Assembly (NCBI GenBank): GCA_963691705.1
Contig: OY829545.1
Location: 37,745,475-37,809,474 of the forward strand
Origin: Viola odorata
Taxonomy: Eukaryota; Streptophyta; Magnoliopsida; Malpighiales; Violaceae
Reading direction: 5' to 3'
Length of the DNA stretch: 64,000 bases
This document shows, piece after piece, positions 9,323-19,854 of this stretch. The position numbers and the translations under genes were made by a program. Position 1 is the first letter of the stretch. Every line of letters starts with the position of its first letter. The notes under the pieces were generated by a model. The model worked only from the letters and a program-made list of their open reading frames with translations. It was not told the DNA's origin and did not search any database.

Positions 9323-10279
9323 ATCCTAGTCCACTACACTACTGTCAATTTTTTAATTCTGTTTTGCATAAGTGTCTTCAATTCCTGCATGACTATGTGT
9401 GTTGGTCCCTCACCATCCCTCATAAATTACACGATGTTGGTGGTTTGACACCATCATCCAAATTTGGAGAAACTTCCATTCGATTGTTGTGCTAACTCCT
9501 TATTTGGACCGACCATATCACCTTTGGTAAGGGATTTTGTTTGTTGTTTATTTTTCTGTTAAATGGGAATGCGAAAAGGAAAGTACAAAGCACAAGGGAA
9601 AGAAAGAAAAGAAAAAGGTTGTGGGAGTTAATGTGACCCAATGAGAAGGAAAAAAAAATAAAACAAGAAGGAGGTATAAGAGGTCGAAGGCCTAAACAAA
9701 TAAAAAGGGAAAGAGACAGAAGAAAGGAAAGAGGAAAGACTTGGTGGTGTTTTGTTTTTAGTTTTTTGTGTTTGTGATTTTAATTTTTGCATGATTGTTT
9801 GTGCACTTTGCATGTGAGTCAGTAGTAGTGTTTGGACTTTTTAATGGGCAGAGGAGTCAGTAGTTCTAGTGGTTTGTCCTTTAGATGCACAACATGTTAT
9901 TGTACCACTTTGTGAATACTTATATATTAGTTATGCTGGTGATGTTTAAGTATTACTTAATTGATTTAGACCTTGAAGTGTCTATATGGATCCAGGTGAG
10001 GGGTTGGTTTTTGATAAAGAGGATGTGTTTTATTTTAGACATGCATGAGGGCAACCATGGATTAAGTGGAGGATTTGATTAATCGCTTATATTCATTATA
10101 ATTGTTGTATTTTTTTGCTACATTTGAGACAATGATACTGTTGATTTGGGTTTATTTCTTCCTTTTTCCAGATTGGACTTAAAAGACTTAAGACTATGAA
10201 AAGGAAACAAATAGCCCAGAAAAAGAAAAGAGCAAAAGTGATCAAGCCATCTACTGAAGGCTGGATTGGTGCAGATCTG
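9323..10279. other. Non-coding retroelement sequence
   Basis: No coding signal. It is T-rich to about 9560, then a purine-rich block (9580-9740), then AT-rich sequence. This resembles the untranslated stretch between the last ORF and the 3' LTR of Athila-type elements. Confidence 0.5.
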
Positions 10280-10305
10280 ACTCATCCCTAGACCTAGGGC
10301 AGAGT
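10280..10305. repeat. 26-bp palindrome, copy 5 of 5
   Basis: Arms ACTCATCCCTAG and CTAGGGCAGAGT surround an AC spacer. It lies near the start of the LTR-like part of this element. Confidence 0.85.
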
Positions 10306-10950
10306 CGGCATCGTTAGAAAGCTGGGAGCTCAAGATGCGCGTTCATGAAATTGAGGAAATTGGAGCTGCGTGGAAAGAGAAATGAAGTTGGAAGTCTAGT
10401 AGGACTTGGAGACTTGGTCAATTCTATTCCCACTCCAATTAGACCTTTTTATTCCCTTTCCTGCTCAAAGAATTATTCCTATTTTAGTTATTTACTATTT
10501 TTAGTTAGGTTAAGGATTTTAGAACCTATTTAAGACATATTTGGCTAGCAAGAGGGGGTTCTGGTTCCAGTTTTACTCCCTGTTCTTGGCTGCGCTTCTT
10601 CCATACTTTTTTATATATCAATTGACTAGTTAAATCCTATAAGTGAACTTTAGGGTTTTTAGAAGATTACGCTCCTTAATAGAGTGTCTCTTTAAGTGGC
10701 TTGTTAAAGGAGGAGAGTAGAATATTTCTCTCATTGGATTCGAAATCATATCACTCTCTTTGTCTCACGACATGTTATCTGCTTATTTACTTTCAGTACT
10801 ATTTTATTTCACCTTACAAAATCTCCTTCACATTGTTCAGTTCGGTTTGGATATTTGCTGGAAATTAAGATTAGTACGATTGTCCCTGAGGATCGAACCT
10901 CTTACCACTCTGCACAGTCCTTTTTGTTGCTAAGTGATTGTCCCGGAAGT

Positions 10951-11283
10951 TTAGAACATGCCAAAATGTCCACTTAAAGCACCAAAATGTGCTTCCAACA
11001 CTAGTAACTCCCTAATACTAGAGCATGGTATACAAAGCCGATGATGTTTAAATAAAAACCTATCATGCAGAATGAAATGAAAATGGGGACCGTTTGCATA
11101 AGCAGCATATATATCCCAGAAGTCCTCATCATGCTCATCTATTTCAATCAAATGGGAAAAGCCAAAAATCTGAGCATCAAGGATGTTCAAGAGGACATAC
11201 TGTCTTGAGAGAGCATCGGCTACCACATTCTCTTTTCCTTGTTTGTATTTTATGGTGTAAGGAAAAGCCTCAATAAATTCCAT
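10951..11283 (-). pseudogene. Reina-type RNase H end and integrase zinc finger, truncated
   Basis: The frame begins EFIEAFPYTIKYKQGKENVV and ADALSRQ, the standard end of RNase H in Ty3/gypsy elements. It continues to LFKHHRLCIPCSSIRELLV and GHFGMF, the first histidines of the integrase HHCC finger. The sequence stops being Reina-like at 10951, so the catalytic core of integrase is missing. Confidence 0.75.
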
Positions 11284-11877
11284 CCACTTGGGATGCTGTT
11301 TGTTTAGCTTCGCTTAGCCTTGAAGGAACTTCAAGCTCAAGTGATTGGTATGTATCACAAATTGGTTCGGTAATAGGTAATATTCCCACACCATAAGTGC
11401 TCTCACTAAGGCATATAGTTCCCGACCATAGGTCGAATAATTGAGTTGTGCTCAATTTAGTTTTTTACTGAAGTAGGCTAACTAGCGTCCCTCTTGGGTG
11501 AGTACTACCCCGATACCTATACCGCTCGCATCGCATTCAAGCTCGAATGCTTTGTTGAAATTCGGTAATGCTAGTCTCGGTGACCGCATGAGCCGATCTT
11601 TAAGCTCCCGGAAAGCCTCTTCTTGCCTTTTCCCCCATTCAAACTGTACATTTTTCTTTGTGAGTTCGTTGAGAAGGGAGGCTACTGTTGAGAAATTTGG
11701 CACGAAACACCGATAGAAGCTAGCTAGGCCATAAAATGACCTGACCTCACTCGCATTCTTCGGGCATGGCCATTCCTGGATGGCTTTCACCTTTTCCTCA
11801 TCCACCTGTAGACCACCTATACTCACAAACAAATCCAAGAAAATGGACGCGATATAAACAAAATTCACATTTAGCAA
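11270..11877 (-). pseudogene. Reina-type RT C-terminus and RNase H
   Basis: The frame begins in the RT connection (EWPCPKNASEVRSFYGLA, VPNFSTVAS) and enters RNase H (FELECDASGIGIGVVLTQEG). It then continues in other frames to about 11270 with stops. The first RNase H aspartate (CDAS) is visible. The region 11283-11480 is strongly decayed. Confidence 0.75.
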
Positions 11878-11879
11878 GT

Positions 11880-12536
11880 TTAGCGTAAAAATTGGTTAGT
11901 TCGCAAGGTGTCAAGTACGGTGCGTAAATATAGAATATATGCTTTAAGAGATGGGCTATAAATGAGAATGTCATCAAAATAGACTACTACATACTTCCCG
12001 ATAAAGTCTCTCAATAGATAATTCATCAATCTCATGAAAGTGCTAAGAGCGTTGGAAAGTCTGAATGGCATTACCATCCATTCATACAAACCATGTTTTG
12101 TTTTGAAGGCAGTCTTCCATTTGTCACATTCATGCATCCGGATTCGATGGTAGCCACTCATGAAATCAATCTTTGAATAGATCTTGCTTCCACTTAACTC
12201 GTCAAGCTTGTCGTCAAGGCTTGGTATTGGGTGTCGATATCTTCCGGTAATTTTATTGATGGCTCGATAGTCAACGCACATCCTCCAAGAGCCATCCTTC
12301 TTCGGTACGAGTAATACCGGTACTGCACAGGGGGACATACTTTCTTGGATGAACCCTTTGCTCATCAAGTCATCTACTTGCCATTGTAGCTCTTTGGTCT
12401 CTTCCGGGTTGCACCGATAGGCTGGCCTATTGAGTAAGGCCAATCCTGGTATCAAATCAATTTTATGTTCTATCCCACGGATGGGAGGGAGACCACTAGG
12501 CATCTCGGCTGGAAACATGTCTTCGTACTCCTGCAA
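11880..12536 (-). pseudogene. Reina-type reverse transcriptase
   Basis: The 218-residue frame covers the RT domain through the catalytic YFDD box (YVVVYFDDILIYS). It includes the KIDFMSGYHRIRMHE block and the MPFRLSNALSTFMRLMN block, where the usual GL-TNAP residues have changed. The enzyme copies element RNA into DNA in the virus-like particle. A stop at 11880 separates it from RNase H. The two catalytic aspartates are present, but the broken frame makes it inactive. Confidence 0.85.
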
Positions 12537-12831
12537 AAGAGAAACTAATTAGACTGGGTAGAGAAGAAGAAAGGTTAGTGGCAACATTCAAACAATGTGC
12601 CTTATAACGAAGTACTAGGCACACTTTATTAGCAAAAAGTGCATGCCTCACATCCTTTCCTCTTGCCAAAATACTTTCCAGTTTTGGTTCACTCTCTCCA
12701 CCATGCTTGCTATTTTCATGGCGTGTATTAGCTTCTCTCCTTACTTTCTTCTCTCTTTTATTTTCTTGTGTTTCAGTCTCACTCATCGTACCACGCATAT
12801 TTTTTTCATGGTGTATTTTCTCACGACTCAC
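12496..12831 (-). pseudogene. Linker between protease and reverse transcriptase
   Basis: A Lys/Glu-rich frame of 111 residues (TQENKREKKVRREANT) is followed by ARGKDVRHALFANKVCLVL. This low-complexity linker and 'DVRRAL' block precede the reverse transcriptase in Reina elements. It overlaps the start of the RT frame at 12536 in another frame, which shows an indel. Confidence 0.6.
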
Positions 12832-13014
12832 ATTTTTCTCTCAACTTCCTCATCAGTTGGAACTCAGCACTGGCTTTTTCCATGTGGCGTTGATCCTCTC
12901 GGACTTGCGCCGGTGATAGCGGAGGAATGTTGTATTTCTTGCCGCCGTGGGTAAGATGAATTTTGTTGGTAAACTCGTCATAGGTAATATGTTAGTCAAT
13001 TTGCCACGGTCGGC

Positions 13015-13332
13015 CTAGGAGGAGATGGATTGCATCCATCGGTAGTACATCACATAATCTCTCATCCTCGTACCCCCCATTTTGAAGGAAACAAGGACTT
13101 GTTCCTTCACCTTCACTTCTCCGTCGTCGTTGAACCAATGTAGCGAGTATGGTCTAGGGTGCGGTAAGGTTGGAAAATTTAGTTTTTCAACCAAGAGATG
13201 GCTCACCGCATCTACAACGCTTCCGTTGTCAACAATAAACGAAGCTATCTTATCGTTGATCTCACATCGAGAAAGAAAGAGGTTTTCCCATTGTTCCTCA
13301 CAATCAATTCCAACCTTGGCTTGAGCATTCAT
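13015..13332 (-). pseudogene. Reina-type retroviral-like aspartic protease
   Basis: The 105-residue frame has ENLFLSRCEINDKIASFIVDNGSVVD. The active-site triplet is D-N-G-S rather than D-G-G-S or D-S/T-G-A. It continues LVEKLNFPTLPHPRPYSLHWFNDDGEVKV, the usual sequence after the active site in Reina proteases. The protease would cut the gag-pol polyprotein. The frame is lost after residue 100, where the linker should continue. Confidence 0.75.
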
Positions 13333-13404
13333 GCTTCACCTCACAACCAAGGTCATTGTCGTGGGTGGATTTATCTCTTCTTCACTACTACCGGTATTGA
13401 CTCG

Positions 13405-13880
13405 CCCTCGAAATGGGTCAAAAATAATATTAAATCCTGAGGACTAAATACACAAATTAATTTGTAAATAGTGGTAACAGGGTCGAACTACAGAGATTGA
13501 AGGATGAGTCTTGCCCTAGATGTATGACAGGAATAAATGCACAAAATAGTAACACAAGAGGGGGGGAGTTTAGTTGGTCAAATAAGTCGACCAAAAGATG
13601 TCGAGGTCTAGACAGCTAACAAGAACAGAATTAATAAAAACAATAACGATAACAATCATAAACAAAATAAATAAGAAATAAATGAGATTAAGTCAAATAA
13701 GAGAAATCTTAGCAAGGGATTTTCATGGGTTGCGTCGAGGCCTAGTCAGTCATCGGCGCACAAATATTCTATTCCTATGCCATACTGCCATACACATGCT
13801 ATAGGGTCCAGGTACGTTTAGGCCCCCTGCTCTCCTTTGTAAGAGAAGCTACCCCCCGTTTTCACGTATGAGGTAGCCTT
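13405..13880 (-). mobile_element. Athila-type LTR fragment, minus strand
   Basis: The reverse complement matches the 3' part of the LTRs at 16693-18293 and 28088-29460 in order. It includes the 'TCAATCTCTG(T)...TTCGACCCTG' signature (13468-13503), a block equivalent to 'TGCTAAGATTTCTC' (about 13700), and the 'GGGGGGTAGCTTCT' block (about 13848-13862). It is diverged from those copies and stops at about 13880. There it meets gag sequence of the opposite orientation. Confidence 0.65.
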
Positions 13881-14440
13881 GTTGGATACTGCAACCGGTG
13901 GTTCCTTTTGTGCCTGTACCCCAGCTGTCACCAAAGTTATCATTGAGCTTATGGCCAAGACTTTGTCACACTCAAGATGTCCGCGTTGCTGCTATGGAAA
14001 ATCAGTTAACAACCATCATGGGTATGTTGCAGAATATGGCTGCAGGACAACCTGTCCAGACCAAAGCCAGCCAGATTTGAATTTTTTTGATCATGACACA
14101 GATACCTGTCGCTATATTCCTTACGAGATCCAAGTCAATATTGTGGGCAACTACAACCAGCCTCCTTACGGCCAGAACTACAATCAAGGATGGAAACATC
14201 CCAATTTCAGTTGGTCACACAATCCACAATCGTCTAGGCCTAGTCAGCCACCATAGCATAATCAGTATGTGAACCAATCTCAGCCACCTCTCAACTTGCA
14301 GCACTTTGTCCCAAGGCGTACATATCACCACAACCAGCAGTCCCAATATCAGCCCTCTCAGGGTCAGACTTTCATTGCTCCACCTGTTGATGTAGCAGCT
14401 AATGATAGGAAAACCATCATGGATTTGTAAAAGCAAATGA
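13880..14440 (+). pseudogene. Athila-type gag C-terminal fragment
   Basis: Residues such as LDTATGGSF, VIIELMAKTLS, CRYIPYEIQVNIVGNYNQPP and YNQGWKHPNFSW align in order with the gag of the complete element at 19175-19560. Both include the DxCxYIPxEIQVN segment that stands in for a zinc knuckle. Frames are broken and the N-terminal two thirds are absent. Gag would form the particle shell. Confidence 0.7.
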
Positions 14441-15137
14441 GTATCATGGCTGCCGGGATGAAAGAGTTGAAGAACCAAGATAGACTTCCTGGGCAAATAG
14501 AGGCCAACCCGAAGAACAATGTATGTGCTATGACACTCTTCAGCGGCACTCAACTGCCCTCGCGTGTACATCCGCATCTAGGCCTGGACGTTGAAATACC
14601 TGAGCATGCACATCTAGGCCTCGACGTCAAACAAACCGCCGAGCTTGAGCCCAAGCCCAAGCCAGAAAAGAGCAAGACAAAGAAGCTACCAGAGTACATC
14701 TATAAGATCCTTGAGCCACCTTTCCCTCAACGACTAGTCAAGTCTAAAAATGATAATGAGGACTGTGAGATTTTTGAAATGTTTAACAAAGTGCAAGTTA
14801 ACATCCCCTTACTGCAAGCTATTAAAAATGTTCCTCGTTATGCTAAATTTTTGAAACCTTCGTGTGCTAACAAATGTATTATGACAGGTGTGAAAAAAAT
14901 CAGTGTAGGTGCTAATGTCTCGGCTGTCATTTAGAGGAAGCTACCACCCACATGCAAGGACAAAGGTATGTTCACCATCCCATGTAAAATCGGTACTACT
15001 GACATTGGTAGAGCTATGTGCGATTCTAGTGCAAGTATCAACGTCATGCCCTCGACGATATATAACAGTCTAGGCCTTGGACCCCTCAAGACCACCAAGA
15101 CCACATCCTATGGTGTGAGAAGTGTTAGACTGCATTG
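14437..15137 (+). pseudogene. Athila-type gag-pol linker and protease fragment
   Basis: This is colinear with 19740-20450 of the complete element: MSIMAAGMKELKNQ, then LPEYIYKILEPPFPQRLVKS, then IFEMFNKVQVNIPLLQAIKNVPRYAKFL. It runs to a protease active-site block MCDSSASINVMPSTIYN near 15017-15060. A stop at 14932 interrupts it and the match ends near 15137. A local duplication HLGLDV...HLGLDV coincides with two 'CATCTAGGCCT' repeats at 14575 and 14611. Confidence 0.75.
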
Positions 15138-15185
15138 ATTGAGAGGATGCGTTTTGAACTCTTAATGATTTTATATCCCTTATAG

Positions 15186-15301
15186 GTGATGTATTGATTG
15201 TGGATACATTTGATGAAATTACGTATATGAATGTGGAGTGGGGCCGCTCCTATGAGATAGTGGCACAATCTCTAGAGCAATTTCTCAATTTTTTTTCGTA
15301 A
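15186..15301 (+). pseudogene. Possible host-gene exon relic X
   Basis: An intron-like end (TATATCCCTTATAG) precedes an open frame VLIVDTFDEITYMNVEWG through EIVAQSLEQFLNFF to a stop at 15299-15301. It is not retroelement-like. I do not recognise the protein with confidence. An SMI1/KNR4-like end is one thought, not a claim. Confidence 0.3.
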
Positions 15302-15521
15302 CAATTTTGTGAATGCTATTAAGTTAATAAGTAATATTGATAAAGACACAACTACTAAGGTATGCGGTTCTCAATTTTATTAAAATAGGTCATGTGATTG
15401 CTAATTTTATATCTACAAAGAAATTGAGTTGTATTTCAGATGTGTGATGACCGCATGAGAATTTGACAGTTGTGTATTTAATGGCATTAGCATATATATA
15501 TTTTCTCTTAAGTTTTTGCAG

Positions 15522-15701
15522 ATATTCCAAGAAAGATATTCAGCCTACCTGGTGAACCGTATTGACCAAGCGAGAACGTCTTGACCAAGAGACCTGCTGA
15601 GACAGATTTTTCAACAATCTAAAGGAATTTACTTTACCGGTGATGAATCGTTTGAGAGTGCAAATAAAAGAAAGTTCATCTCATCGTCTTATGCTCAACA
15701 G
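15522..15701 (+). pseudogene. Possible host-gene exon relic Y
   Basis: Exactly 60 codons lie between a 3' splice-site-like TTTTTGCAG and a CAG followed by ATAAGT, a donor with G changed to A. The frame (FQERYSAYLVNRIDQAR, RDLLRQIFQQSKGIYFTGD, SANKRKFISSSYAQQ) has one in-frame TGA (15582-15584), which could come from CGA. A 23-nt mini-exon candidate follows at 15790-15812 (TGCAG before, GTATGT after). Function unknown. The pattern suggests a decayed host gene. Confidence 0.35.
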
Positions 15702-15812
15702 ATAAGTATCAGTTTCTTTTTCTTTGTGGTAAATTAATATACTAATCATTGGAGCAATTACAAAGGAGCATTTTTTAATAGTGATGCAGATGCAATACAA
15801 GTATGTATCAAG

Positions 15813-16558
15813 GTATGTTATTCTCCATGTGCTTGATAAAATGTTTGGTCAGTGTTTCATATTACAATGACAATAGGCGAATGACCACCATATTTTCAGA
15901 ATCAATTGAAAAACTTTATGGCATAAAATTGATTGTGATCTTTTGTTAGTAAGTTATGACATAAATATTGTTATAATGAAATGCATTAAATAAAATTTCA
16001 ATGTATTATGTCAGTTACATACATATGTTGTGGCAATAATATTTAAAATTAGTCAAATGATTACTTAAATGCAAATATAAATGAGATTTTAATATACCAT
16101 ATTATTCTCAATTGATTATGGAAATAAAGTGGTTGGTGACTTTATTATTATTGGTGAAATTAGAATCTATGTATTACGGTATGTAATTAAGGTTCCAATA
16201 TTTTAATTGCAAATTTTATGTGGTATTTTTAAACGGAAAGTGATTAATGGCTGGAAAGCTGTTTTGTACCAAAATTAGAATTTTGTACATGAATGTCTAT
16301 AAAATATAATTGCAATTTTTATGAGGTATCTTAATTAATGTTATAGATTTTCACTTAAGGTGAAAATAATTCGTTAAAATACATTGCTTGACATAAATTA
16401 TTTTATTTTTGATAATAATTGGTGCAATTAATGTATTTAAACAAGAAGAATTGAATCTGTGGAAACAGATTAATGTTTAGTCTTACTGTTTAAAATGAAT
16501 TTAAAACAGTGATGCATGTGAAATTATTTTTAAGTGGTGTGACTATTACTGCAATTAA
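15813..16558. other. AT-rich non-coding sequence
   Basis: No reading frame, repeat or element terminus is visible. It may be intron or intergenic sequence belonging to the relic at 15186-15812, which the Athila element then interrupted. Confidence 0.4.
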
Positions 16559-16762
16559 TCAGAAGTATCTTGCCCTCGAAAAGGCCGAAAATTGTGGGTA
16601 TTAATATGAGCAATGCGATTGTTTCCTAATTAAAGTGGTATTGATCAATTGTGGTAATATTTTGTCTAGCTAATTAAGTTTGCAGAGAGCTTTGATAGCA
16701 TGTCTTTATTGTAGGTTTTTCTATCTTATTTCTGGCCTTTTCGAGGGCAAGATACTTCTGAT
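16559..16762. repeat. 27-30 bp inverted repeat flanking the Athila 5' LTR start
   Basis: CAGAAGTATCTTGCCCTCGA at about 16560-16579, continuing AAAGGCC, is the exact reverse complement of 16736-16762 inside the 5' LTR. A short piece of LTR therefore lies inverted 100 bp outside the element. Confidence 0.85.
16688..16692. repeat. Target-site duplication AGCTT (left)
   Basis: Identical to 29461-29465 and directly abutting the TG of the LTR. It proves insertion as a unit. Confidence 0.9.
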
Positions 16763-18293
16763 TTGCCCATTTTCCAATCTTTTTGCAGATCAGTGCCTAA
16801 AGGGAGAAAAGAGCAAAAATGAGCATTTTTGAAAGGACTTCTGGAGTTTTGAAGATCGAGGTCTAGAAGAGCAGAGGTCATCGAGCCCGCGACGCTAACT
16901 GGACCAGTGAGCAGTCTCATGCCCTTGACTTTCCTGCGTCAGATTAGAGATCAAGAGCCAAAGGAAGGAATCCCAAGCGCTTCTAGAAGGTGTCAGACGC
17001 TTCCAGAAGATTCCAGAATATCCTCTGCCAAGGATGCGGTCCCCCTATGTGCCGGCGTCCTCATAAGCACTGACACCCTCTCTCCCTTAGCTGTATTTTT
17101 GTCCCCTAGCTAGTTCTAGCCAATATAAGCTTAGCTTTAGGGTTTTTGTAAGAGAGGCTGACTTAAGACACTAAAAACATCACTCTTTCTTTTACCCTAA
17201 TTTCTTGGGATTTTATTCTCTTGAATCTTGGAGCAGCCACTAGTTTTGAAAAGGGAGAAGCTTTTCTCCTTTGATTTATTAAATCATTTACCAGTTTCCT
17301 CTAATCCTTTTCTTTACTCTTTCTTGCATGATATTTATTATCTACTGTTCATATCTTGTTATGAGTAGCTAAATACCACCTTCTTAGTGAAGGGTGTTGC
17401 AAGGGTTGCAAGGGTTAGTTAGGAGGCCTAAAGCATGCTTAATATATTCTCTTGTCATATTCAATCATTTATCGTTTTAATCCTTGCTTATTTAGAACTG
17501 TTGAGGGCTTGATCAACTATCAATATTTCTGCATGAGTATTGTCATTCTCTTGGTTATAACTGACGTGAATCCTTGAGATAAAGTAGACACCTAGTGTAG
17601 ACATCGCGAGAGGTCTTTCGTCTAGGGGTATTTGATTGTTTAGGTTATGTCATGCGAGCTTGACAAACTGAGATGTCACGCCCTAGATCTGTCTTGCCTC
17701 CACTTCATGGGCATTTTGAGTAGTGCCTCCCCACATTCGTGCCTGGGTGGACGGCGAAACATCAAGGCAACCTCATATATGTAAACGGAGGGTGGCTTCT
17801 ACCTACGATGGTGAGTAGGGAGTCTATGTGGAAACATGACTCCTATAGCAGGTCTGTGCTTGAGTTTGGAATATTTTCGTGCCCATGATTAATTGACCTA
17901 GAATGCAACCTTAGAACACCTTTTGCTAAGATCTCTTCCCCTCTGATTTATATCTCTCTTATTGCTTTTCTTGCCCTCGAGTATCTTTTGTTATTTTGCC
18001 CTTGATTGCTTTTTACTTTCGAGCCCCCGAATGCCTATTACTTTTGTGAATGTGATTTATATATTTGCTTATCTGTCTTGTTAGCTCCCATATCTGCGTC
18101 GATTAATTCGTTAATTGACAGAAACTTCCCCCAGTATTTCTTGAACGTATTCTATTGCATTTGTCCCTTGTCATACATCTTTATTAACATTTTATTCCTT
18201 CAATCTCTGTGGTTCGACCCTGTCTTGCCCTGTACACATTTATTTGTGCATTTAAGCATCAGGAAAATATTTAATACATTTGAGTGACGATCA
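16693..18293 (+). repeat. 5' LTR of Athila element I (1601 bp)
   Basis: It shares ends and long blocks with the 3' LTR. A TATA-like sequence near 17123 (CAATATAAG) corresponds to TATATAAG at 28517-28524 in the 3' copy. The segment of about 220 bp at 17167-17388 is missing from the 3' LTR. The last 120 bp carry the 'TCTCTGTGGTTCGACCCTG' signature. Confidence 0.95.
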
Positions 18294-18298
18294 AATTT

Positions 18299-18316
18299 TG
18301 GCGTCGTTGCCGGGGA
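18299..18316 (+). promoter_or_regulatory. Primer binding site, tRNA-Asp type
   Basis: TGGCGTCGTTGCCGGGGA lies 5 nt after the LTR end. It is the well-known Athila/Tat primer site for tRNA-Asp, with one change (GCGCC to GCGTC). Confidence 0.85.
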
Positions 18317-18348
18317 TTGAACAGTACTAATTCTGTTTTTATTTTTGT

Positions 18349-19854
18349 ATGACCAGGAGATCTGCTCCAGATCTACTCCCTCTAGACCTCGAGTTAACCA
18401 GAACGGAGAGAGAACTTCGAAGGCAAGCTAGAGGAACATCTACGCAACGTAGAGTGATCCCATATCCTTCCCTCGATGAATCTCCTTCCAATCTCACCGG
18501 CCAGGACCGTCAGTTTTTCCTAGATCTAGCCTATTTCCATCGTAGTCTCAAAAATCCAGTAGCAGCCCAATTCGATTTCCCAGCAATGGAAGACCATGAC
18601 AACCATGAACGTCACGAAGATCCACCACCTCCTCCAGCATAACAAACCATCGGTAACTTCCATGCAACCCCCGACATGTCAAGTAGCTGCATTGTCTGGT
18701 CTGCTGTCCTTCATGACTGGACCTTAAAGTCAGCCGTTATACATCACCTTCCAGCCTTTCAAGGGGTTGCCAAGGAAAATGCACTCCGCCATCTTCAACA
18801 ACTCCACTCTATCTGCGAGGCAATGAAACTTACCAACGTTAGCATTGAACAAGCCAAGCTGTGCGCCTTCCAGTGGTCTCTCAAAGATGATGCCCTCGAC
18901 TGGTATTATGAACTCCCACCAAGATCCATTCATTCTTGGGTGGACATGTCTAAAATCTTCACAGAGAAGTATTATCCGACTTCTATTTCCAACACCACGC
19001 GCAAACAACTTGTCTCCATAGTCCAGAAGAAAGAGGAGACTCTAGCCAAATATTATGAGAGGTTCCAGAAGATGCAATCTAGTTGTCCCTCCCACAACCT
19101 TACGGAGCATTCCCTTGTTCAGTATTTTTGCGAAGACCTCAAAGCCCATGATAAGGCCTTGGTCAACGTTGCTGCCGGCGGATCTATAACTGCTCTTACC
19201 CCATCAGCCGCTAAGGCAACAATAGAACTCATGGCCAAGATTGCTTCGCCTGACCCTGCCAACAATCAAGGCCAAGATGTCCAAGTGGCTGCCTTGCAAA
19301 ATCAGCTATTCTCCCTCATAGTGATGTTTCAGAATTTTATGACGGGGCAATCTACGCCTGTCAAGGCCTACCAAATCTGCAATTTTGTAGACCACCCCAC
19401 TGATGCATGCCCCCACATTCTGGACGAAATCCAAGTTAATGCTGCTGGTCAGTATGTCCCGACTCCTTATGGTCGAAACTACAATCGGGGCTGGAAACAA
19501 CAAAATCCAGGATGGGTTCCAACCCCTCAGCCTTCGAGGCCTAGCCATCAACAGCACCAGCAGAATCCATATGGAAATCACCCTCCACCTCCCAACATAT
19601 AGAATTACAGACCTCGACCCACTTATCATCAAAATCAGTATCAATGCCAACCTCCCCAGGATCAGACTTTTGTCGTGCCCCCGAATACCGAGATACCTAA
19701 GAATCCCGAACAGTAAAAAGAAATCGAGTAACTTAAGAAACAAATGAGCACCATGATGGGCCAAGTAAAAGAGTTAACAAATCAAAGGAGATTTCCACCT
19801 CAGACCAAAACAAATCGAAAGCACAATGTCTATGTCATAACCCTATGAAGTGGA
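18349..19854 (+). pseudogene. Athila-type gag
   Basis: From the ATG at 18349 a Pro/Arg-rich N-terminus is followed by the gag capsid-like region: AKLCAFQWSLKDDALDWYYE, then SWVDMSKIFTEKYYP, then LAKYYERFQKMQSSCP and LVQYFCEDLK. These are the usual plant Retrotrans_gag blocks. A degenerate C-terminal motif (CNFVDHPTDACPHI) replaces a zinc knuckle. In-frame stops lie at 18640, 19600, 19714, 19729 and 19846, without frame change. Gag would build the particle and package the RNA. Confidence 0.9.

Larger units (their letters stand above)
7740..10945 (+). mobile_element. Decayed LTR-retrotransposon 3' region and LTR (Athila-related)
   Basis: There is no recognisable gag or pol. The 'GCTTCTTGGGAGGCAACCCA' motif at 8615-8634 is typical of sequence after pol in Athila-type elements. 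The 3' end (10830-10945) carries the '...GATCGAACCTCTTACCACT' LTR signature. Between them are T-rich and purine-rich stretches (8640-8720, 9580-9740). Five copies of a 26-bp palindrome are spread along it. Left and right boundaries are approximate: it abuts the hAT relic on the left and the Reina relic at 10951. Confidence 0.5.
10951..13332 (-). pseudogene. Reina-type chromovirus pol relic (PR, RT, RNase H, start of integrase)
   Basis: Reading right to left, protease, linker, reverse transcriptase, RNase H and the zinc-finger start of integrase follow in Ty3/gypsy order. The wording of the RT (MPSGLPPIRGIEHKIDL, YRCNPEETKELQ, MSPCAVPVLLVPKKDGSWRM) is that of the Reina clade. Stops and frameshifts separate the parts, and the copy ends abruptly at 10951 within the integrase zinc finger (LSGHFGMF). 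Gag and both LTRs are missing. Confidence 0.85.

Noticed and set aside
11094..11276. Plus-strand frames within the Reina relic (also 13082-13440)
   Set aside because: Complementary shadows of the protease, RNase H and integrase coding sequence on the minus strand.
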